From: Campylobacteraceae bacterium
GTDB lineage: Bacteria > Campylobacterota > Campylobacteria > Campylobacterales > Sulfurovaceae
Assembly (NCBI GenBank): GCA_027081065.1
Contig: JALWLW010000042.1
Coordinates: 1 to 58,882, forward strand
Direction of reading: 5' to 3'
DNA: 58,882 nucleotides
Each line of letters opens with the position of its first letter. Positions within the stretch are counted from its first letter, which is position 1. Below, in pieces: positions 34,159 through 44,788 of this stretch. The notes under the pieces were generated by a model, which saw only the letters and a program-made list of their open reading frames with translations, made no database searches and had not been told where the DNA came from. The translations under genes and the position numbers were made by a program.

Positions 34159-34609
34159 TTCTTATGAAATATTAATTGTCTCCATTGCTTCACCTCTTCT
34201 TTTAGGGGTTTATGCAGATGGAAAACTTATTGAAACCATTGAAACATCAGAAAAAACTTCAGAAGTTCTTCTTAAGCTTTTAAGTAAACTTTTACGTAAG
34301 TATAATTATAAAAGAGTTATTTACACCTCCGGTCCAGGCTCCTATATGGCAATTAAATTAACATATATTACTTTACGCTCTTTAGAAATTTTAGAAGATA
34401 TCTCTTTTGATGCTTGTGAAGCTTTTACGCTAAATGAAAATAAACCCATAAAAGCAATGGGAAAATTGTACTTTATCAAAGAAAATAACACTATAATAAC
34501 AAAAAAATTTGATGAGGTGTTAGAGCAACGGTTTTCATTACCTTCCATGTTGAGTGAAGTGACTATTTTAGACAATAATAAACCGTTGTATATTCTTCCT
34601 GCCGTGTAA
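34139..34609 (+). CDS. tsaB: tRNA threonylcarbamoyladenosine biosynthesis protein TsaB
   Basis: Scaffold partner of TsaD in making t6A on tRNA. 156 residues: a shortened TsaB, as in Campylobacterota, with ILIVSIASPLLLGVY replacing the usual start block and YTSGPGSYMAIKLTYITLRSLE giving the GPGSFTGLR-like motif. The start is uncertain (TTG 34139 or TTG 34151), both inside the lpxC tail. Its place between lpxC and thrB is the usual order in the phylum. Confidence 0.75.
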   Translation: MQKVLLSSYEILIVSIASPLLLGVYADGKLIETIETSEKTSEVLLKLLSKLLRKYNYKRVIYTSGPGSYMAIKLTYITLRSLEILEDISFDACEAFTLNENKPIKAMGKLYFIKENNTIITKKFDEVLEQRFSLPSMLSEVTILDNNKPLYILPAV

Positions 34610-34642
34610 TTTATAGATTACAACATCGACAAAGGAAGTACT

Positions 34643-35539
34643 TTGTTTGTTTCAGTACCAGCAACATCGGCAAATCTTGGACCAGGTTTTGACACACTTG
34701 GCTTAGCTATTAATTATCGTAATGAAGTGAGCATTAAGCCATCACGATTTTTTTCTGTCTCTACTCGTGGTGAAGGTGCAGAAAATCCTCATATTCGTAA
34801 AAATATACTTTTTATGAATATTTTCAATAAACAGTTTGCTAAAATTAAAGGTTATAAAGAAGGCGATAAAAGAGAAAATTTTCGTTTTGAATTTACAAAT
34901 CGAATACCTATCTCTCGTGGTCTTGGGTCTTCTTCAGCTGTGATTACAGCAGCATTAACTTCTGCTTATGTGGCAGCTGGTGAGCGTTATAATAAGCGTA
35001 GAATTTTAAATCAAGCATTAGAGTATGAACCTCACCCTGATAATATCACTCCAGCTGTAATGGGTGGGTTTAATGTAGCTTGTATTGATGAGGGTAAAGT
35101 CTATTCTAAAAAAAGAAAAGTACCTGAATATCTACGGGCTGTTTTGGTTATTCCTAATAAAACAATTTCTACAGCAAAATCAAGAAATGTTTTACCTGAT
35201 TTATATCGAACAGATGAAATGGTTTATTCCTTATCACGTTCTTCTTTTATGACTTCTTTATTTTTAACAGAGTCATGGGATTTATTGAAAATTGCCTCTA
35301 AAGATATGATTCATCAGACAAGACGAATGAAACAATTGCCTGATCTTTTTGAAGTACAAAAGATAGCCCTTGCCAATGGTGGGCTTATGAGTACACTTTC
35401 TGGGTCAGGGTCTACCTTCTTTACACTTTGTTATGCCGATGATGCTTCTAAAATTCATCAAGCATTGGCTAAAAAATTTCCTAAATTTAGAGTATTTACT
35501 AAAACTCTTGATAATTATGGCGTAACTTCAAAGAGTTAA
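34643..35539 (+). CDS. thrB: Homoserine kinase
   Basis: GHMP kinase that phosphorylates homoserine for threonine synthesis. 298 residues from a TTG start with AAGGAAG 5 bases before it. VPATSANLGPGFDTLGLA opens the chain, PISRGLGSSSAVITAAL is the ATP loop, and LSGSGSTFFTLC is the C-terminal GHMP motif. Same operon as lpxC and tsaB. Confidence 0.94.
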   Translation: MFVSVPATSANLGPGFDTLGLAINYRNEVSIKPSRFFSVSTRGEGAENPHIRKNILFMNIFNKQFAKIKGYKEGDKRENFRFEFTNRIPISRGLGSSSAVITAALTSAYVAAGERYNKRRILNQALEYEPHPDNITPAVMGGFNVACIDEGKVYSKKRKVPEYLRAVLVIPNKTISTAKSRNVLPDLYRTDEMVYSLSRSSFMTSLFLTESWDLLKIASKDMIHQTRRMKQLPDLFEVQKIALANGGLMSTLSGSGSTFFTLCYADDASKIHQALAKKFPKFRVFTKTLDNYGVTSKS

Positions 35540-35560
35540 CAATAAAAGTTGGATATAATT

Positions 35561-35812
35561 ATGCGAAAAAATGAACCAGTACGCATGTGTATAACATGTA
35601 GAGAACGAGAGCCTCAACAAAAACTAATTCGACTGCAAGAGAAAAACAGTAACATTTTTCCTTATTCTGGACAAGGTAGGAGTTTTTATATTTGTACAGG
35701 CTGTTGTGAAAACGAAAAAAAAGTAAAAGGTTTAATGAAACGTTTTCGGCTCTCTAGTGAAGATAGTGAACAGTTTGTTAAGTATTTAAAGGAGTTAGAT
35801 AAGAATGGATAG
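35561..35812 (+). CDS. ylxR: YlxR-family (DUF448) RNA-binding protein
   Basis: 83 residues from ATG 35561 (an in-frame TTG 12 bases upstream is an alternative). The family motif [18 protein letters not shown] is at residues 9-26; [10 protein letters not shown] gives a second cysteine pair. YlxR proteins are small nucleoid or RNA-associated factors; a role with RNase P has been reported in some bacteria. Overlaps infB by 8 bases. Confidence 0.85.
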   Translation: MRKNEPVRMCITCREREPQQKLIRLQEKNSNIFPYSGQGRSFYICTGCCENEKKVKGLMKRFRLSSEDSEQFVKYLKELDKNG

Positions 35813-38597
35813 AGTTAAAATCCAAGAGATTGCAGATGAAGCAGGTGCATCAAATGCAGTACTTATTGAGAAAGCTAAAGAGTTAGGTTATGATGTAAAA
35901 GTAGCCAATAGTACCGTAACAGTTGAAGAAGCTGGTATTTTAGTTGATTATGTAATTAATGGTGTGAAACCAAAAACTACTAAACCAAAGCCGACAGTAG
36001 TAAAAAAATCTAATGTAAAAAAGGCTGAAATAAAAGTAGAAGAGAAAACAGAAGAAGTGGTAGAAGTTGCTAAAAGTGAAACTATTAAAGAGCCAAAGTC
36101 AGAGACAAAAACAGCTAAAAAGCCAACACGTCGAAAAATTGGTAGTATTACAGCCACCCCTAAAAAGAAGGAAGTGGTAGAAGTTATTTCTGAAGAAGAA
36201 GTTCTGAGTGAAACAGTAGAGGTAGAAAAAGAGACAAAGTCTGTCGAATCAGCTGAGAATACAGATGTTAATACAGAAGAGGTTAAATCTGAAACTAAAG
36301 TTTCAATATCAGTGGAGGAAGCTCCGAAAGAAGAGGTTCCTGTTGATGAAAAGCCAAAAGCAAGACGAAAACGTATTGGTATTACCGTTGTTAAAAAAGC
36401 AGATAGAGATAAACCAAAAATTAGAATTGTAGATGAGCGTTTACCTGTTATTGTAGAAAAGAAAAATAAACCTAAAGGTATGCCTACACCTCCTTCTAAA
36501 AAGAAAGTGAAGAAAGTTGCAATAGCGAAAGAATCTGGTCAAAAATTAGATTTTATGTCAAATACAGGATTTAACTCGTATAATCGTAATCAAGTGACTG
36601 AAGTTGAAGAAGAGCCAGAAGTATTAATGCTTGATTTTTCTGACAAAAATATCTATGAAGATATGATGCGTCAAGAGGCAAAACGTAAGGAAGAAGCGAA
36701 AAAAAGAGCTGCAGCTGGTGGTGGACAACAACAAAACCGTGGACGTGGTGGACAAGGTAGTCGTCGTAAATCATCTGGACTTAGACGTGGTGGTGGAAAA
36801 CGTAAGAAATATACCAGAGAAGAGAGTACGGGTCCAATTACTTCAGTTGAGATTCCAGAAAATGTAAGAGTTTATGAGTTCGCTGAAAAAGTTGGTCGCT
36901 CAACAGGTGAAGTGATTAAAGTTCTCTTTACCTTAGGAACAATGTTTACTCAAAATGACTTTTTAGATAAAGATTCTATTGAAATTCTTGCTGAGGAGTT
37001 TGAAGTTGAAGTTCATACCGTAGATCCATTGGATGCACTTGATTATGTAAAAGTATATGATGCAATTGAAAATATAAACCCAGTAGAACGAGCACCTATT
37101 ATTACAATTATGGGACATGTTGACCATGGTAAAACTTCATTGCTTGATAGAATTCGTCAAACAAAAGTAGCTGCACGAGAAGCAGGTGGAATCACACAGC
37201 ACGTTGGTGCTTATCAAGTAGAAAAAAATGGTAAAAAGATTTCATTTATTGATACTCCAGGTCACGCAGCTTTTACCGAGATGCGTTCACGTGGAGCACA
37301 AGCAACTGATATTGTAATTATTGTGGTAGCAGCTGATGATGGTGTGAAGCAACAAACAAAAGAGGCTGTTTCTCACGCTAAAGCTGCTGGTGTACCTATT
37401 GTTGTTGCAATTAATAAAATGGATAAAGAAGCAGCAAACCCTGAGTTGGTAAAAGGTCAGTTAGCTGAACTTGAAATTACACCGGTGGAGTGGGGTGGAG
37501 AACATGAATTTGTTCCTGTTTCAGCACACTCAGGAGAAGGAATTGATGAACTTCTTGAGACATTATTACTTACAGCAGAGGTACTTGAACTTAAAGCAGA
37601 TGCTACAAGAAATGCAAAAGCTATTGTGGTCGAGTCTTCTTTGGAAAAAGGTTTTGGTGCTACTGCGAATGTTATTGTGCATAATGGTACTTTAAATGTT
37701 GGTGACCCTTTTGTGGTAGGTACAACATTCGGTAAAGTTAAAACCATGATTTTAGATGATGGAACAAGAACAAAATCTATTGAACCTTCAACTCCAGCTG
37801 CAATTGTTGGTTTAGATGAAGTTCCAATGGCTGGAGATGTTCTGGTTGTTATGAACTCTGAAAAAGAGGCTCGTGAATTGGCTGATAAAAGAGCTGAATA
37901 TTCTCGGGTTAAAGAGCTTTCCAAGAGTACAAAAGTATCTCTTGATAACTTGTCTGAAATCATTGCAGAGGGTAATCTTAAGTCATTGCCAGTGATTATT
38001 AAAACAGATGTTCAGGGTTCTCTTGAAGCGATTAAAGGAACATTGGCTGACCTTAAAAATGAAGAGGTTAAAGTTAATGTTATTCATGAAGGTGTGGGTG
38101 GTGTGACCGAATCAGATGTTCAATTAGCCGATGCTTCTGAACACTCTATTATCTTAGGCTTTAATGTTAGACCAACAGGTGCTGTTAAGAAAAAAGCAAA
38201 AGAGCTTGGGGTTGAGATTAAGACCTATTCAATCATTTATGAATTACTTGATGATATTAAAGCACTTCTAGGTGGCATGATGAGTCCTACTATCTCTGAA
38301 GAGGTAACAGGTCAAGCTGAAGTACGTGAAACATTTACGGTTGCTAAAGTTGGAACAATTGCAGGTTGTAAAGTATCTGATGGAACAATCGTTCGTAATG
38401 CAGGTGCTAGACTTATTCGTGATGGTGTTGTTATCTACACAACGACTATCTCATCTCTTAAACGATTTAACGATGATGTTAAAGAGGTTAAAAATGGATT
38501 TGAGTGTGGTATCATGCTTCATAACTACAACGATATTAAAGATGGCGATGTAATTGAAACTTTCAAAATGGTAGAAGAACAGGTTAAACTGGACTAA
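35805..38597 (+). CDS. infB: Translation initiation factor IF-2
   Basis: GTPase that places initiator tRNA on the 30S subunit. 930 residues. N-terminal IF2_N domain ([25 protein letters not shown]), a long Lys/Glu/Val-rich linker (about 45-330) with a Gly/Arg patch near 305-330, then the G domain with [31 protein letters not shown] and NKMDK, and domains II-IV to the end. High confidence. The linker is typically variable. Confidence 0.97.
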   Translation: MDRVKIQEIADEAGASNAVLIEKAKELGYDVKVANSTVTVEEAGILVDYVINGVKPKTTKPKPTVVKKSNVKKAEIKVEEKTEEVVEVAKSETIKEPKSETKTAKKPTRRKIGSITATPKKKEVVEVISEEEVLSETVEVEKETKSVESAENTDVNTEEVKSETKVSISVEEAPKEEVPVDEKPKARRKRIGITVVKKADRDKPKIRIVDERLPVIVEKKNKPKGMPTPPSKKKVKKVAIAKESGQKLDFMSNTGFNSYNRNQVTEVEEEPEVLMLDFSDKNIYEDMMRQEAKRKEEAKKRAAAGGGQQQNRGRGGQGSRRKSSGLRRGGGKRKKYTREESTGPITSVEIPENVRVYEFAEKVGRSTGEVIKVLFTLGTMFTQNDFLDKDSIEILAEEFEVEVHTVDPLDALDYVKVYDAIENINPVERAPIITIMGHVDHGKTSLLDRIRQTKVAAREAGGITQHVGAYQVEKNGKKISFIDTPGHAAFTEMRSRGAQATDIVIIVVAADDGVKQQTKEAVSHAKAAGVPIVVAINKMDKEAANPELVKGQLAELEITPVEWGGEHEFVPVSAHSGEGIDELLETLLLTAEVLELKADATRNAKAIVVESSLEKGFGATANVIVHNGTLNVGDPFVVGTTFGKVKTMILDDGTRTKSIEPSTPAAIVGLDEVPMAGDVLVVMNSEKEARELADKRAEYSRVKELSKSTKVSLDNLSEIIAEGNLKSLPVIIKTDVQGSLEAIKGTLADLKNEEVKVNVIHEGVGGVTESDVQLADASEHSIILGFNVRPTGAVKKKAKELGVEIKTYSIIYELLDDIKALLGGMMSPTISEEVTGQAEVRETFTVAKVGTIAGCKVSDGTIVRNAGARLIRDGVVIYTTTISSLKRFNDDVKEVKNGFECGIMLHNYNDIKDGDVIETFKMVEEQVKLD

Positions 38598-38602
38598 CCC
38601 AT

Positions 38603-38980
38603 ATGAGAGAAGAAGAGATAAAAAGAAAGAGAACAGAATCACGCTTAGTAGAGCTGATTCCTGAAGCACTTTCAAGTATGAATGACAACCGTATTAATGG
38701 TCTATCAGTAACAGAGGTGGTCTGTTCTAGAGGTCGTTACGATGCAAAAGTTTACCTAGATAAATCTTATTTAGATGAAAAAGAGCAGGGTGAAGCCTTG
38801 AAACAACTAAGAGCTGTTTCAGGTTTTCTTTCTACTTATATAAGAGAGAGTGAGGGGTGGTATAAAGCTCCAAAATTTACCTTTGAGTTTGACAATCAAC
38901 TTGAAGAGATTTCAAAAATAGAAGCTCTTTTTAAAGAGATAGGTCAAAGAAATAAAAAGGATGAATCAGATGAGTCTTAA
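38603..38980 (+). CDS. rbfA: Ribosome-binding factor A
   Basis: Small KH-like protein needed for late 16S rRNA processing at low temperature. 125 residues. IKRKRTESRLVELIPEALSSM opens it, then VTEVVCSRGRYDAKVYLDKSY and the C-terminal LEEISKIEALFKEIGQR. Five bases after infB; its 3' end overlaps rimP. Confidence 0.88.
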   Translation: MREEEIKRKRTESRLVELIPEALSSMNDNRINGLSVTEVVCSRGRYDAKVYLDKSYLDEKEQGEALKQLRAVSGFLSTYIRESEGWYKAPKFTFEFDNQLEEISKIEALFKEIGQRNKKDESDES

Positions 38981-39410
38981 CGAACAGATTGAAAAGATTG
39001 TTAAAGCCAATGGTGCAGACTTTTATGGGACTGAGACAGCTCAAGAAGATAGTAATACTATCTATAGAGTTTATATCACAAAAGAAGAGGGTGTAACCCT
39101 TGACCTTTGTGCTGACATTTCTCATGAACTCTCTGTCTTTTTTGATGTTAATCCTCCAATGCATGGTGCTTATTTTCTTGAAGTAAGCTCCCCTGGGATT
39201 GAGCGTAAACTAGAAGAGCCAAGACATTTTATGTCAGCTGTAGGTGAACGTGTTAAATTTAAAATAAATGGTGGAGACAAAGAAAAAGGTATTATTGTCT
39301 CAGCTGATGAAAAAGGCTTTGTTGTGAGTATTAAAAAAGAAGATCTTCGTTTTGAATATTCTAATATCTCAAAAGCCAAAACTTATTATGAGTGGAATAA
39401 AACTAAATAG
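38970..39410 (+). CDS. rimP: Ribosome maturation factor RimP
   Basis: Assists 30S assembly. 146 residues from ATG 38970, preferred to ATG 38961 because AAGG (38957-38960) is at a proper distance only from the later one. Typical features: SLNEQIEKIVKANGADFYGTE, the DLCADISHELSVFFD segment and YFLEVSSPGIERKLEEPRHF. Last gene of the lpxC-rimP run; overlaps rbfA by 11 bases. Confidence 0.9.
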   Translation: MSLNEQIEKIVKANGADFYGTETAQEDSNTIYRVYITKEEGVTLDLCADISHELSVFFDVNPPMHGAYFLEVSSPGIERKLEEPRHFMSAVGERVKFKINGGDKEKGIIVSADEKGFVVSIKKEDLRFEYSNISKAKTYYEWNKTK

Positions 39411-39425
39411 TTTTTCCACCTTTTC

Positions 39426-41402
39426 TTAAAAACTTCTATTTTGTTCAATATCTTGCAGAACTTTATCTATGCTTTTATGTGTAGAAAAACATTTTTGCAT
39501 GGTACAGGCTGAGCAATCATTTTCTTTAACATCTTTAATTAATATAAATGGATAATTAAGTTCTCTTATCTCTTTTTGATGGGCTAATAGTATCTCTTTA
39601 CTGGCTTTAATAACTACAATAGAGTTTTGTAGCATAAGTGCAACTTTTACAGCATAAGGGGTACTACTTGCTGTTTCATTAATCTTTTTAGCATTGAGTG
39701 TTAACATTTTTTTTGCCATATCATAAGCATCATAGTCATCACTTAAGTGTGCTAGTTTTAAAATGTTTTCAACACTTACAGCCATACTTGAACGGTAAGA
39801 GGCATCATGCACATCAGCTGTAGCTTTAAAGGTGTCATTGGACATAAGCCATTGGTTATTTTTGTAGAACTTTTTAATACTTTTTGCATTTAACTTTTGG
39901 GCTAAATTTAGATAAGACTTATTTAAAGTAACTTGATATGCATCAATGAGTACACTAATTAAAAATGCATAGTCTTCTAAATAGGCTTCTACTTTAGGTG
40001 CTTTTCCAATAAGCATTTGATGGTAGAGTTCATCTTTTAAATAGAGGTTTTTGATTAAGGCATCTAATGATTTTAGGGCTTTTTCATTTTCTTCAGCTTT
40101 AAATAATGCTCCAATAAATAAGGCATTCCAAGAAGTTTGAACTTTCTTGTCAATAAAAGGATAATTTCTTTTAGCTCTTATTTGAAAAAGTATCTCTTTA
40201 ATCTTTGTTATATTTTTAGGTTCTTGTTTGCTTGTTAAATAAGGGTTACTCATTTTATCTTCAAAGTTACCCTCTTCACTAATGTTAAAGTAAGCTAAGG
40301 CCTCTTTCGCTTCGTTGTGTGTAAAAGAGTTTTTGATTAAAGTTTTTAAACTCTCTTCATAGTTAAAGAGAAAATATTTTCCTTCAACTTTATCACTGTC
40401 TGCATCAGAAGCAGAATAAAAAAGATGGTCGTTTTCAAAACGGGCATAGATATTTTCTATGGTCTCATTTATAATTTTTTTGAATAATGGATTAGCACTC
40501 ATTTTGTAAGCATTTGCATAGGTCTCAATAAGTTCAGCATTGGTATAGAGCATTTTTTCAAAATGAGGAATCATCCATGCTTCATCCGTAGCATAACGGT
40601 AAAATCCACCTTCAATTTGGTCATAAATTCCTCCTTTTGCCATGGCTATTAAGGCATCATCGGCCATTGTCTTGGCATCAAAATCGAGTGTAAGCCGTAC
40701 AATATTTAAAAGGGTATCAAAAGTTGTAGCATGAGGAAATTTAGGACGTTCTCCTATTCCTTTGTTTTTTTGGTCATAACGCTCTCCTACTTGTGCTAGA
40801 AAAATATTTGAAAGATTATCGTCTATTCTTAACGCTGGATTATCTTCTAAGATATTGTTTTGAGTAGTGGCTTTGCTAATATTGTGTGCCATGAGATAAA
40901 CATTTTCTTTGTTAGTCGTAAAGAGTTCATGTAGCTCTGGTAATATTTGGTTTAAACCTTTAGTTCGATATTGTGCTTGGGCAGGTAAATACGTAGCTGT
41001 AAAAAATACTTTTGCATCAGGTGTCATAATCACAGTTAAAGGCCAACCACCAGATTTTTGGTTTATGAGTTGATAGACTTTTTGGTAATATTTGTCAATA
41101 TTAGGATGCTCTTCACGATCAACTTTGATACTTACATAATTGTCATTTAAAAGCTTAGCAATGGTTTCATTTTCAAATGACTCCTCTTCCATCACATGAC
41201 ACCAATGACAAGTACTATAGCCAATAGAAAGAAAAATGAGTTTGTTCTCTTTTTTGGCTTTTTCTAATGCTTTTTCACCCCAAGGAAACCATGCCACTGG
41301 ATTGGAAGCGTGTTGTTGTAAGTAAGGGGATTCTTCGTGTTGTAGTTCATTGGCATTTAAATTCATTAATAATAGTCCTAAGCATAATAGTTTGTTTAAC
41401 AT
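39426..41402 (-). CDS. Thioredoxin-domain protein of the YyaL/DUF255 family, exported form
   Basis: 658 residues. An N-terminal signal peptide ([12 protein letters not shown]) is followed by a thioredoxin-like domain with [20 protein letters not shown], the redox pair CHWC (in [11 protein letters not shown]) and [11 protein letters not shown]. Then comes a long (alpha/alpha)6-barrel-like region with [28 protein letters not shown] and YFLFNYEES. It resembles YyaL/SPATA20; function unknown. Most relatives are cytoplasmic, so the signal peptide is notable. [10 protein letters not shown] cluster lies near the C-terminus. Confidence 0.88.
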   Translation of the reverse strand: MLNKLLCLGLLLMNLNANELQHEESPYLQQHASNPVAWFPWGEKALEKAKKENKLIFLSIGYSTCHWCHVMEEESFENETIAKLLNDNYVSIKVDREEHPNIDKYYQKVYQLINQKSGGWPLTVIMTPDAKVFFTATYLPAQAQYRTKGLNQILPELHELFTTNKENVYLMAHNISKATTQNNILEDNPALRIDDNLSNIFLAQVGERYDQKNKGIGERPKFPHATTFDTLLNIVRLTLDFDAKTMADDALIAMAKGGIYDQIEGGFYRYATDEAWMIPHFEKMLYTNAELIETYANAYKMSANPLFKKIINETIENIYARFENDHLFYSASDADSDKVEGKYFLFNYEESLKTLIKNSFTHNEAKEALAYFNISEEGNFEDKMSNPYLTSKQEPKNITKIKEILFQIRAKRNYPFIDKKVQTSWNALFIGALFKAEENEKALKSLDALIKNLYLKDELYHQMLIGKAPKVEAYLEDYAFLISVLIDAYQVTLNKSYLNLAQKLNAKSIKKFYKNNQWLMSNDTFKATADVHDASYRSSMAVSVENILKLAHLSDDYDAYDMAKKMLTLNAKKINETASSTPYAVKVALMLQNSIVVIKASKEILLAHQKEIRELNYPFILIKDVKENDCSACTMQKCFSTHKSIDKVLQDIEQNRSF

Positions 41403-41552
41403 GTTGTGTCTTTGTTAACTTTTTTGATAATAGCTACTTAAAATAAAAAGCATATTAATCTTTATAAAAGTATGATTTTAAGCATAGATAACATAAACGA
41501 TTATACAAGCAAATATTAGCTACTCTTCCACATCAAATAACAAGGTAGTAAA

Positions 41553-42662
41553 ATGGAAAAACGACTAGATGTCATCGATTTCTTTTTAAAAATACTTAGC
41601 GTAGAGTCAATAACACCTGATGATGGTGGATTACTTACTTACATAGAAAACTATTTAGCAGATTTTGAAGCAACGTGGATAAACGAGGGTGGGGTTAAAA
41701 ATGTTTTTTTAACCAAGAAGTTTGGTGAGGGAAAACATCTCTGTTTTGCTGGTCACTTGGATGTTGTTCCTCCTGGAAAAGGTTGGGACACGAACCCTTT
41801 TGTTCCCATGATAAAAGATGGGTACATTTATGCACGTGGAGCTCAGGACATGAAGTCTGGTGTGGCAGCATTTGTTCAAGCTGTTCGTGACATGGACGAT
41901 GACTTTTCTGGACGTATGTCCTTGTTGCTCACTTCTGACGAAGAGGGTGATGGTACTTATGGAACACAGATAGTTTTGAGACATTTAAAAGAGATAGACC
42001 TTTTACCTGACTACTGTATTATTGCTGAACCTACTTGTGAAACGGTGTTTGGTGATGCCATTAAAATTGGTCGTCGTGGGTCGATAAATGGTTACCTTAC
42101 ATTAAAGGGAAAACAAGGTCATGCTGCTTATCCTGAAAAGGCTATCAATCCTATTCATAACATCGCTTCAGTATTACCCAAAATTGCAGCCCATGACTTA
42201 GATGATGGAGATGATAACTTTGCTCCTTCTAAGTTGGTTATTACCGACATTCGTTCAGGAATGGAAGTGACCAATGTAAGCCCCAATGAGCTTAAAATGA
42301 TGTTTAATGTACGAAATTCTACTAAAACAACTCAAGAGAGTTTGACAAAGTTTATGGAAGAACAATTGGGTGACTTGGACTATGAGCTAGAACTTCAACA
42401 AGGCTCTTACCCATTTATTACCAATCGAGAATCTTATGTAGTAACCCAATTGGCTGCTGCTATTAAAGAAGAGACAGGTGTAGTGACAAAACTTTCAACA
42501 GCAGGTGGAACAAGTGATGGACGGCATATTGCTCCTTATGGAATTGAGGTTGTGGAGTTTGGTGTGCGTAATGACCGAATTCATGGGCTAAATGAGAGAA
42601 CAACTATCAAAGAAGTGGAAGACCTTTATAATATTTTTGTTAATATGGTTAAAAGGTTTTAA
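41553..42662 (+). CDS. dapE: Succinyl-diaminopimelate desuccinylase
   Basis: Zinc amidohydrolase (M20 family) of the lysine and peptidoglycan diaminopimelate branch. 369 residues. FAGHLDVVPPG and ARGAQDMKSGVAAFV carry the first metal ligands, TSDEEGDGTYG the catalytic Glu, and CIIAEPTCETVFGDAIKIGRRGS the second-metal side; HGLNERTTIKEVEDLY ends it. Stands alone. Confidence 0.93.
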   Translation: MEKRLDVIDFFLKILSVESITPDDGGLLTYIENYLADFEATWINEGGVKNVFLTKKFGEGKHLCFAGHLDVVPPGKGWDTNPFVPMIKDGYIYARGAQDMKSGVAAFVQAVRDMDDDFSGRMSLLLTSDEEGDGTYGTQIVLRHLKEIDLLPDYCIIAEPTCETVFGDAIKIGRRGSINGYLTLKGKQGHAAYPEKAINPIHNIASVLPKIAAHDLDDGDDNFAPSKLVITDIRSGMEVTNVSPNELKMMFNVRNSTKTTQESLTKFMEEQLGDLDYELELQQGSYPFITNRESYVVTQLAAAIKEETGVVTKLSTAGGTSDGRHIAPYGIEVVEFGVRNDRIHGLNERTTIKEVEDLYNIFVNMVKRF

Positions 42663-42699
42663 ACTAAAACAGGAAATAGTGAATTGGGGCATAACCTTT

Positions 42700-42705
42700 T
42701 ATAAT
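42700..42705 (+). promoter_or_regulatory. -10 element before the coiled-coil/kinase pair
   Basis: TATAAT 19 bases before the ATG at 42725, with AAAGGA between. No good -35 is visible. Confidence 0.45.
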
Positions 42706-42724
42706 TTTTTAAAAAGGATAGACT

Positions 42725-42922
42725 ATGAATGAAGTAAACAATGAAATTGCACGTTTAAAAGATAAAATCTCAAAGCTATTAACAGAGTATCGTCTAAAGC
42801 ATGATGAACTTGAATTGGCTGTTGAGGAGTGGGATATTGCTGAAATACATGTTGCTTTGGAACAGTATAATAAGGACATTCATAAGCTAAAAAAGAAAAT
42901 ACATGATCTTGAAGTAGCTTAA
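42725..42922 (+). CDS. Small coiled-coil protein
   Basis: 65 residues, highly charged and helical: ARLKDKISKLLTEYRLKHDE and LEQYNKDIHKLKKKIHDLE make a heptad-like pattern with a short break at EEWDIAE. No signal peptide. A good ribosome site (AAAGGA) precedes it, and the kinase gene starts 14 bases later, so the two are likely co-expressed. Role unknown. Confidence 0.65.
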   Translation: MNEVNNEIARLKDKISKLLTEYRLKHDELELAVEEWDIAEIHVALEQYNKDIHKLKKKIHDLEVA

Positions 42923-42936
42923 TACTTTGGAGATTC

Positions 42937-43956
42937 ATGTATAAACGACCAACACTCAGCGAGTATGTTATAGCAAGGCTTATTACCATTGTTATTTTTA
43001 TTACTACGCTGTTTATTTTGATACTTGTACTTGTTCCAGAAAGTTATAAAAATATCTATTTTTATATCATACTTTTTATTGCTTCTCAAATTTTGCTTTT
43101 AATGTCTGTCTACTATGGAACAAAGCGTGTCTCCAAAGAGCTTAAAAATGTAGAAAACTATTTAACAGACAATTCTGATAGTATAAGCTCTAAGCCTTCA
43201 GCCCGTTTTTTTACCCAAGAGTTTGAGAATATTAATGTTGAGCTTATTCGTATTTTACGAAAAATTAAAAAACGAGAACGTGAAAAACGTAAATACACAG
43301 CCAAAATTAAACTTAAAAATCGTCAACGCTCCGACATGCTTTCAGCCATTGCTCATGAATTTCGTAATCCTATTGCTGCTATTATGGGTTATTCTCAAAC
43401 ATTAACTGAAGATGAAGAGATTCCTATGAGTTTACGTTTAAAGTTTTTAGGTAAAATTTACAACAACGGTGAAAAAATAGAAGAGTTACTTTCACGTTTA
43501 CTTCTTTGGAACCGTTTTGAAAGTGGTGAACAAAAACTTCATACCAGTAAATTTGATATGAAACCTTTGGTTTATGATATTGCAAGTAATTTAGAAGAGA
43601 AATATAAAAAGAGAGAAATTCTTGTTGAGGGAGATACTTTAGTTGTAAAAGCTGATAAAGCACTTATTGAAATTGTGCTTAAAAATCTTCTTGAAAATGC
43701 TTTAAAATATTCAAGTGAAATAGTAAAAGTAGAACTTATTGAGAATCAAATACGAATTATTGATATGGGTGTAGGTATTTCAGCTCAAAACATTGAGAAA
43801 GTAACGAAGAAATTTTTTAGGACAGATGAACACTCTTGGGATAATTCTATGGGTTTAGGACTAGCCATTGTTAAACAGATTTTAAAATTGCATAATAGTA
43901 CTTTAAGAATAGAAAGTGAAGAGAATAGAGGGTCTACTTTTTCGTTTACTCTTTAA
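42937..43956 (+). CDS. Sensor histidine kinase, orphan
   Basis: 339 residues. Two membrane helices (about 11-34 and 41-61) with only a very short loop between, so little or no periplasmic sensor. A basic linker is followed by the dimerisation box SAIAHEFRNPIAAIMGYSQ with phospho-acceptor His140, then the HATPase_c domain with the N-box VLKNLLENALKYS, IIDMGVGIS and SMGLGLAIVKQI. No response-regulator gene is adjacent; the small coiled-coil protein upstream could be the input partner. Confidence 0.9.
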   Translation: MYKRPTLSEYVIARLITIVIFITTLFILILVLVPESYKNIYFYIILFIASQILLLMSVYYGTKRVSKELKNVENYLTDNSDSISSKPSARFFTQEFENINVELIRILRKIKKREREKRKYTAKIKLKNRQRSDMLSAIAHEFRNPIAAIMGYSQTLTEDEEIPMSLRLKFLGKIYNNGEKIEELLSRLLLWNRFESGEQKLHTSKFDMKPLVYDIASNLEEKYKKREILVEGDTLVVKADKALIEIVLKNLLENALKYSSEIVKVELIENQIRIIDMGVGISAQNIEKVTKKFFRTDEHSWDNSMGLGLAIVKQILKLHNSTLRIESEENRGSTFSFTL

Positions 43957-43963
43957 AGTTCAG

Positions 43964-43987
43964 CAATAATTGATGAGGTTATTATTG
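43964..43987. terminator. Weak hairpin between convergent genes
   Basis: CAATAAT / ATTATTG stem with a 10-base loop in the 25-base gap between the histidine kinase and the L,D-transpeptidase-like gene. AT-only core, so weak. Confidence 0.3.
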
Positions 43988-44740
43988 ATAGGGTTGCATC
44001 TCTTTTTTAATAGTAGCATACAGCTCTTTAAGCCAAGGGTGCTTGTTTTTCTTAGTTATTTTAACCTCGATTTTTCTAAAATCTACGGGAGCTAAAATAA
44101 CTTTAATATTTTTAATTCCCACTTTTTCAGCTAAAAAGTAAAGCTCTTCAATATTTTCATCACCAATAGGAATGCATCCAACGGTAACAGCTTTTCCATG
44201 AATCATAATAGCTGACCCAAGATTAGTCCGTTTTTCTTTTTTTGCCATACGTTTATCAAAGTCATTAGGGTAGTTTATATTCATAGAAAGGTGGTATTTA
44301 CTGTTTGGATTGAGATAACCTATGCCATAGATACCTTCAGGTATTTGTCGGTCTCCTTCTTTAAATTTAGGACCTAATATACCAGAAAAAGCTGTAAAAG
44401 GATAAGTTACTATGAGTTTCTGTATGCCGTTGTCTTCTCCCCATACTTCTAACATTCTTTCATGTTTAAGTCCTATAAGGGTGAGCTTTTTTGGATAACG
44501 TATAAAGTTACTATCAGCTAAATGACGAAAAAGTCTCTGTTTTGAACTCAGTTCATCTATTTCTGGACAAGTTGGACAAACTGGACACTCTTTTTCTATT
44601 ATAGTGGTTGTAATATGCTGAGTAACACAATATTTTTGATAATAAGGCATCCAAATATTTTTACCATAAAGATAAAAGAGTGCAATAGCACCAAGAAGCA
44701 AAAGTGTAAAAAGTAAGAAGTGGGTTACAAGATATTTCAT
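43982..44740 (-). CDS. L,D-transpeptidase-fold protein (YafK/DpaA-like)
   Basis: About 252 residues from ATG 44740; a TTG at 44767 in the same frame is less likely. Start is weak, no Shine-Dalgarno visible. An N-terminal membrane segment anchors a periplasmic domain with the YkuD-type motif IMIHGKAVTVGCIPI, containing the catalytic HG...GC. The rest of the motif resembles E. coli YafK (DpaA), which cleaves the lipoprotein-peptidoglycan bond. Near residue 50 is a curious Cys-Pro-rich stretch CPVCPTCPE. Either cross-linking or cutting of peptidoglycan is possible. Confidence 0.78.
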   Translation of the reverse strand: MKYLVTHFLLFTLLLLGAIALFYLYGKNIWMPYYQKYCVTQHITTTIIEKECPVCPTCPEIDELSSKQRLFRHLADSNFIRYPKKLTLIGLKHERMLEVWGEDNGIQKLIVTYPFTAFSGILGPKFKEGDRQIPEGIYGIGYLNPNSKYHLSMNINYPNDFDKRMAKKEKRTNLGSAIMIHGKAVTVGCIPIGDENIEELYFLAEKVGIKNIKVILAPVDFRKIEVKITKKNKHPWLKELYATIKKEMQPYQ

Positions 44741-44761
44741 CTTATTATTGTAGTATAAGGG

Positions 44762-44782
44762 GGACAAAGCAATGCTTTATCC
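44762..44782 (-). terminator. Hairpin downstream of glnA
   Basis: On the minus strand GGATAAAGC pairs with GCTTTGTCC around the triloop ATT (9 bp, one G-U), 7 bases after the glnA stop. No U-tract follows. Confidence 0.45.
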
Positions 44783-44788
44783 ATAAGA

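Noticed and set aside
37457..37963. 168-codon open frame on the minus strand inside infB
   Set aside because: Ser/Thr/Pro-rich low-complexity translation antisense to a strongly conserved G-domain region; a shadow of infB codon bias with no ribosome site.
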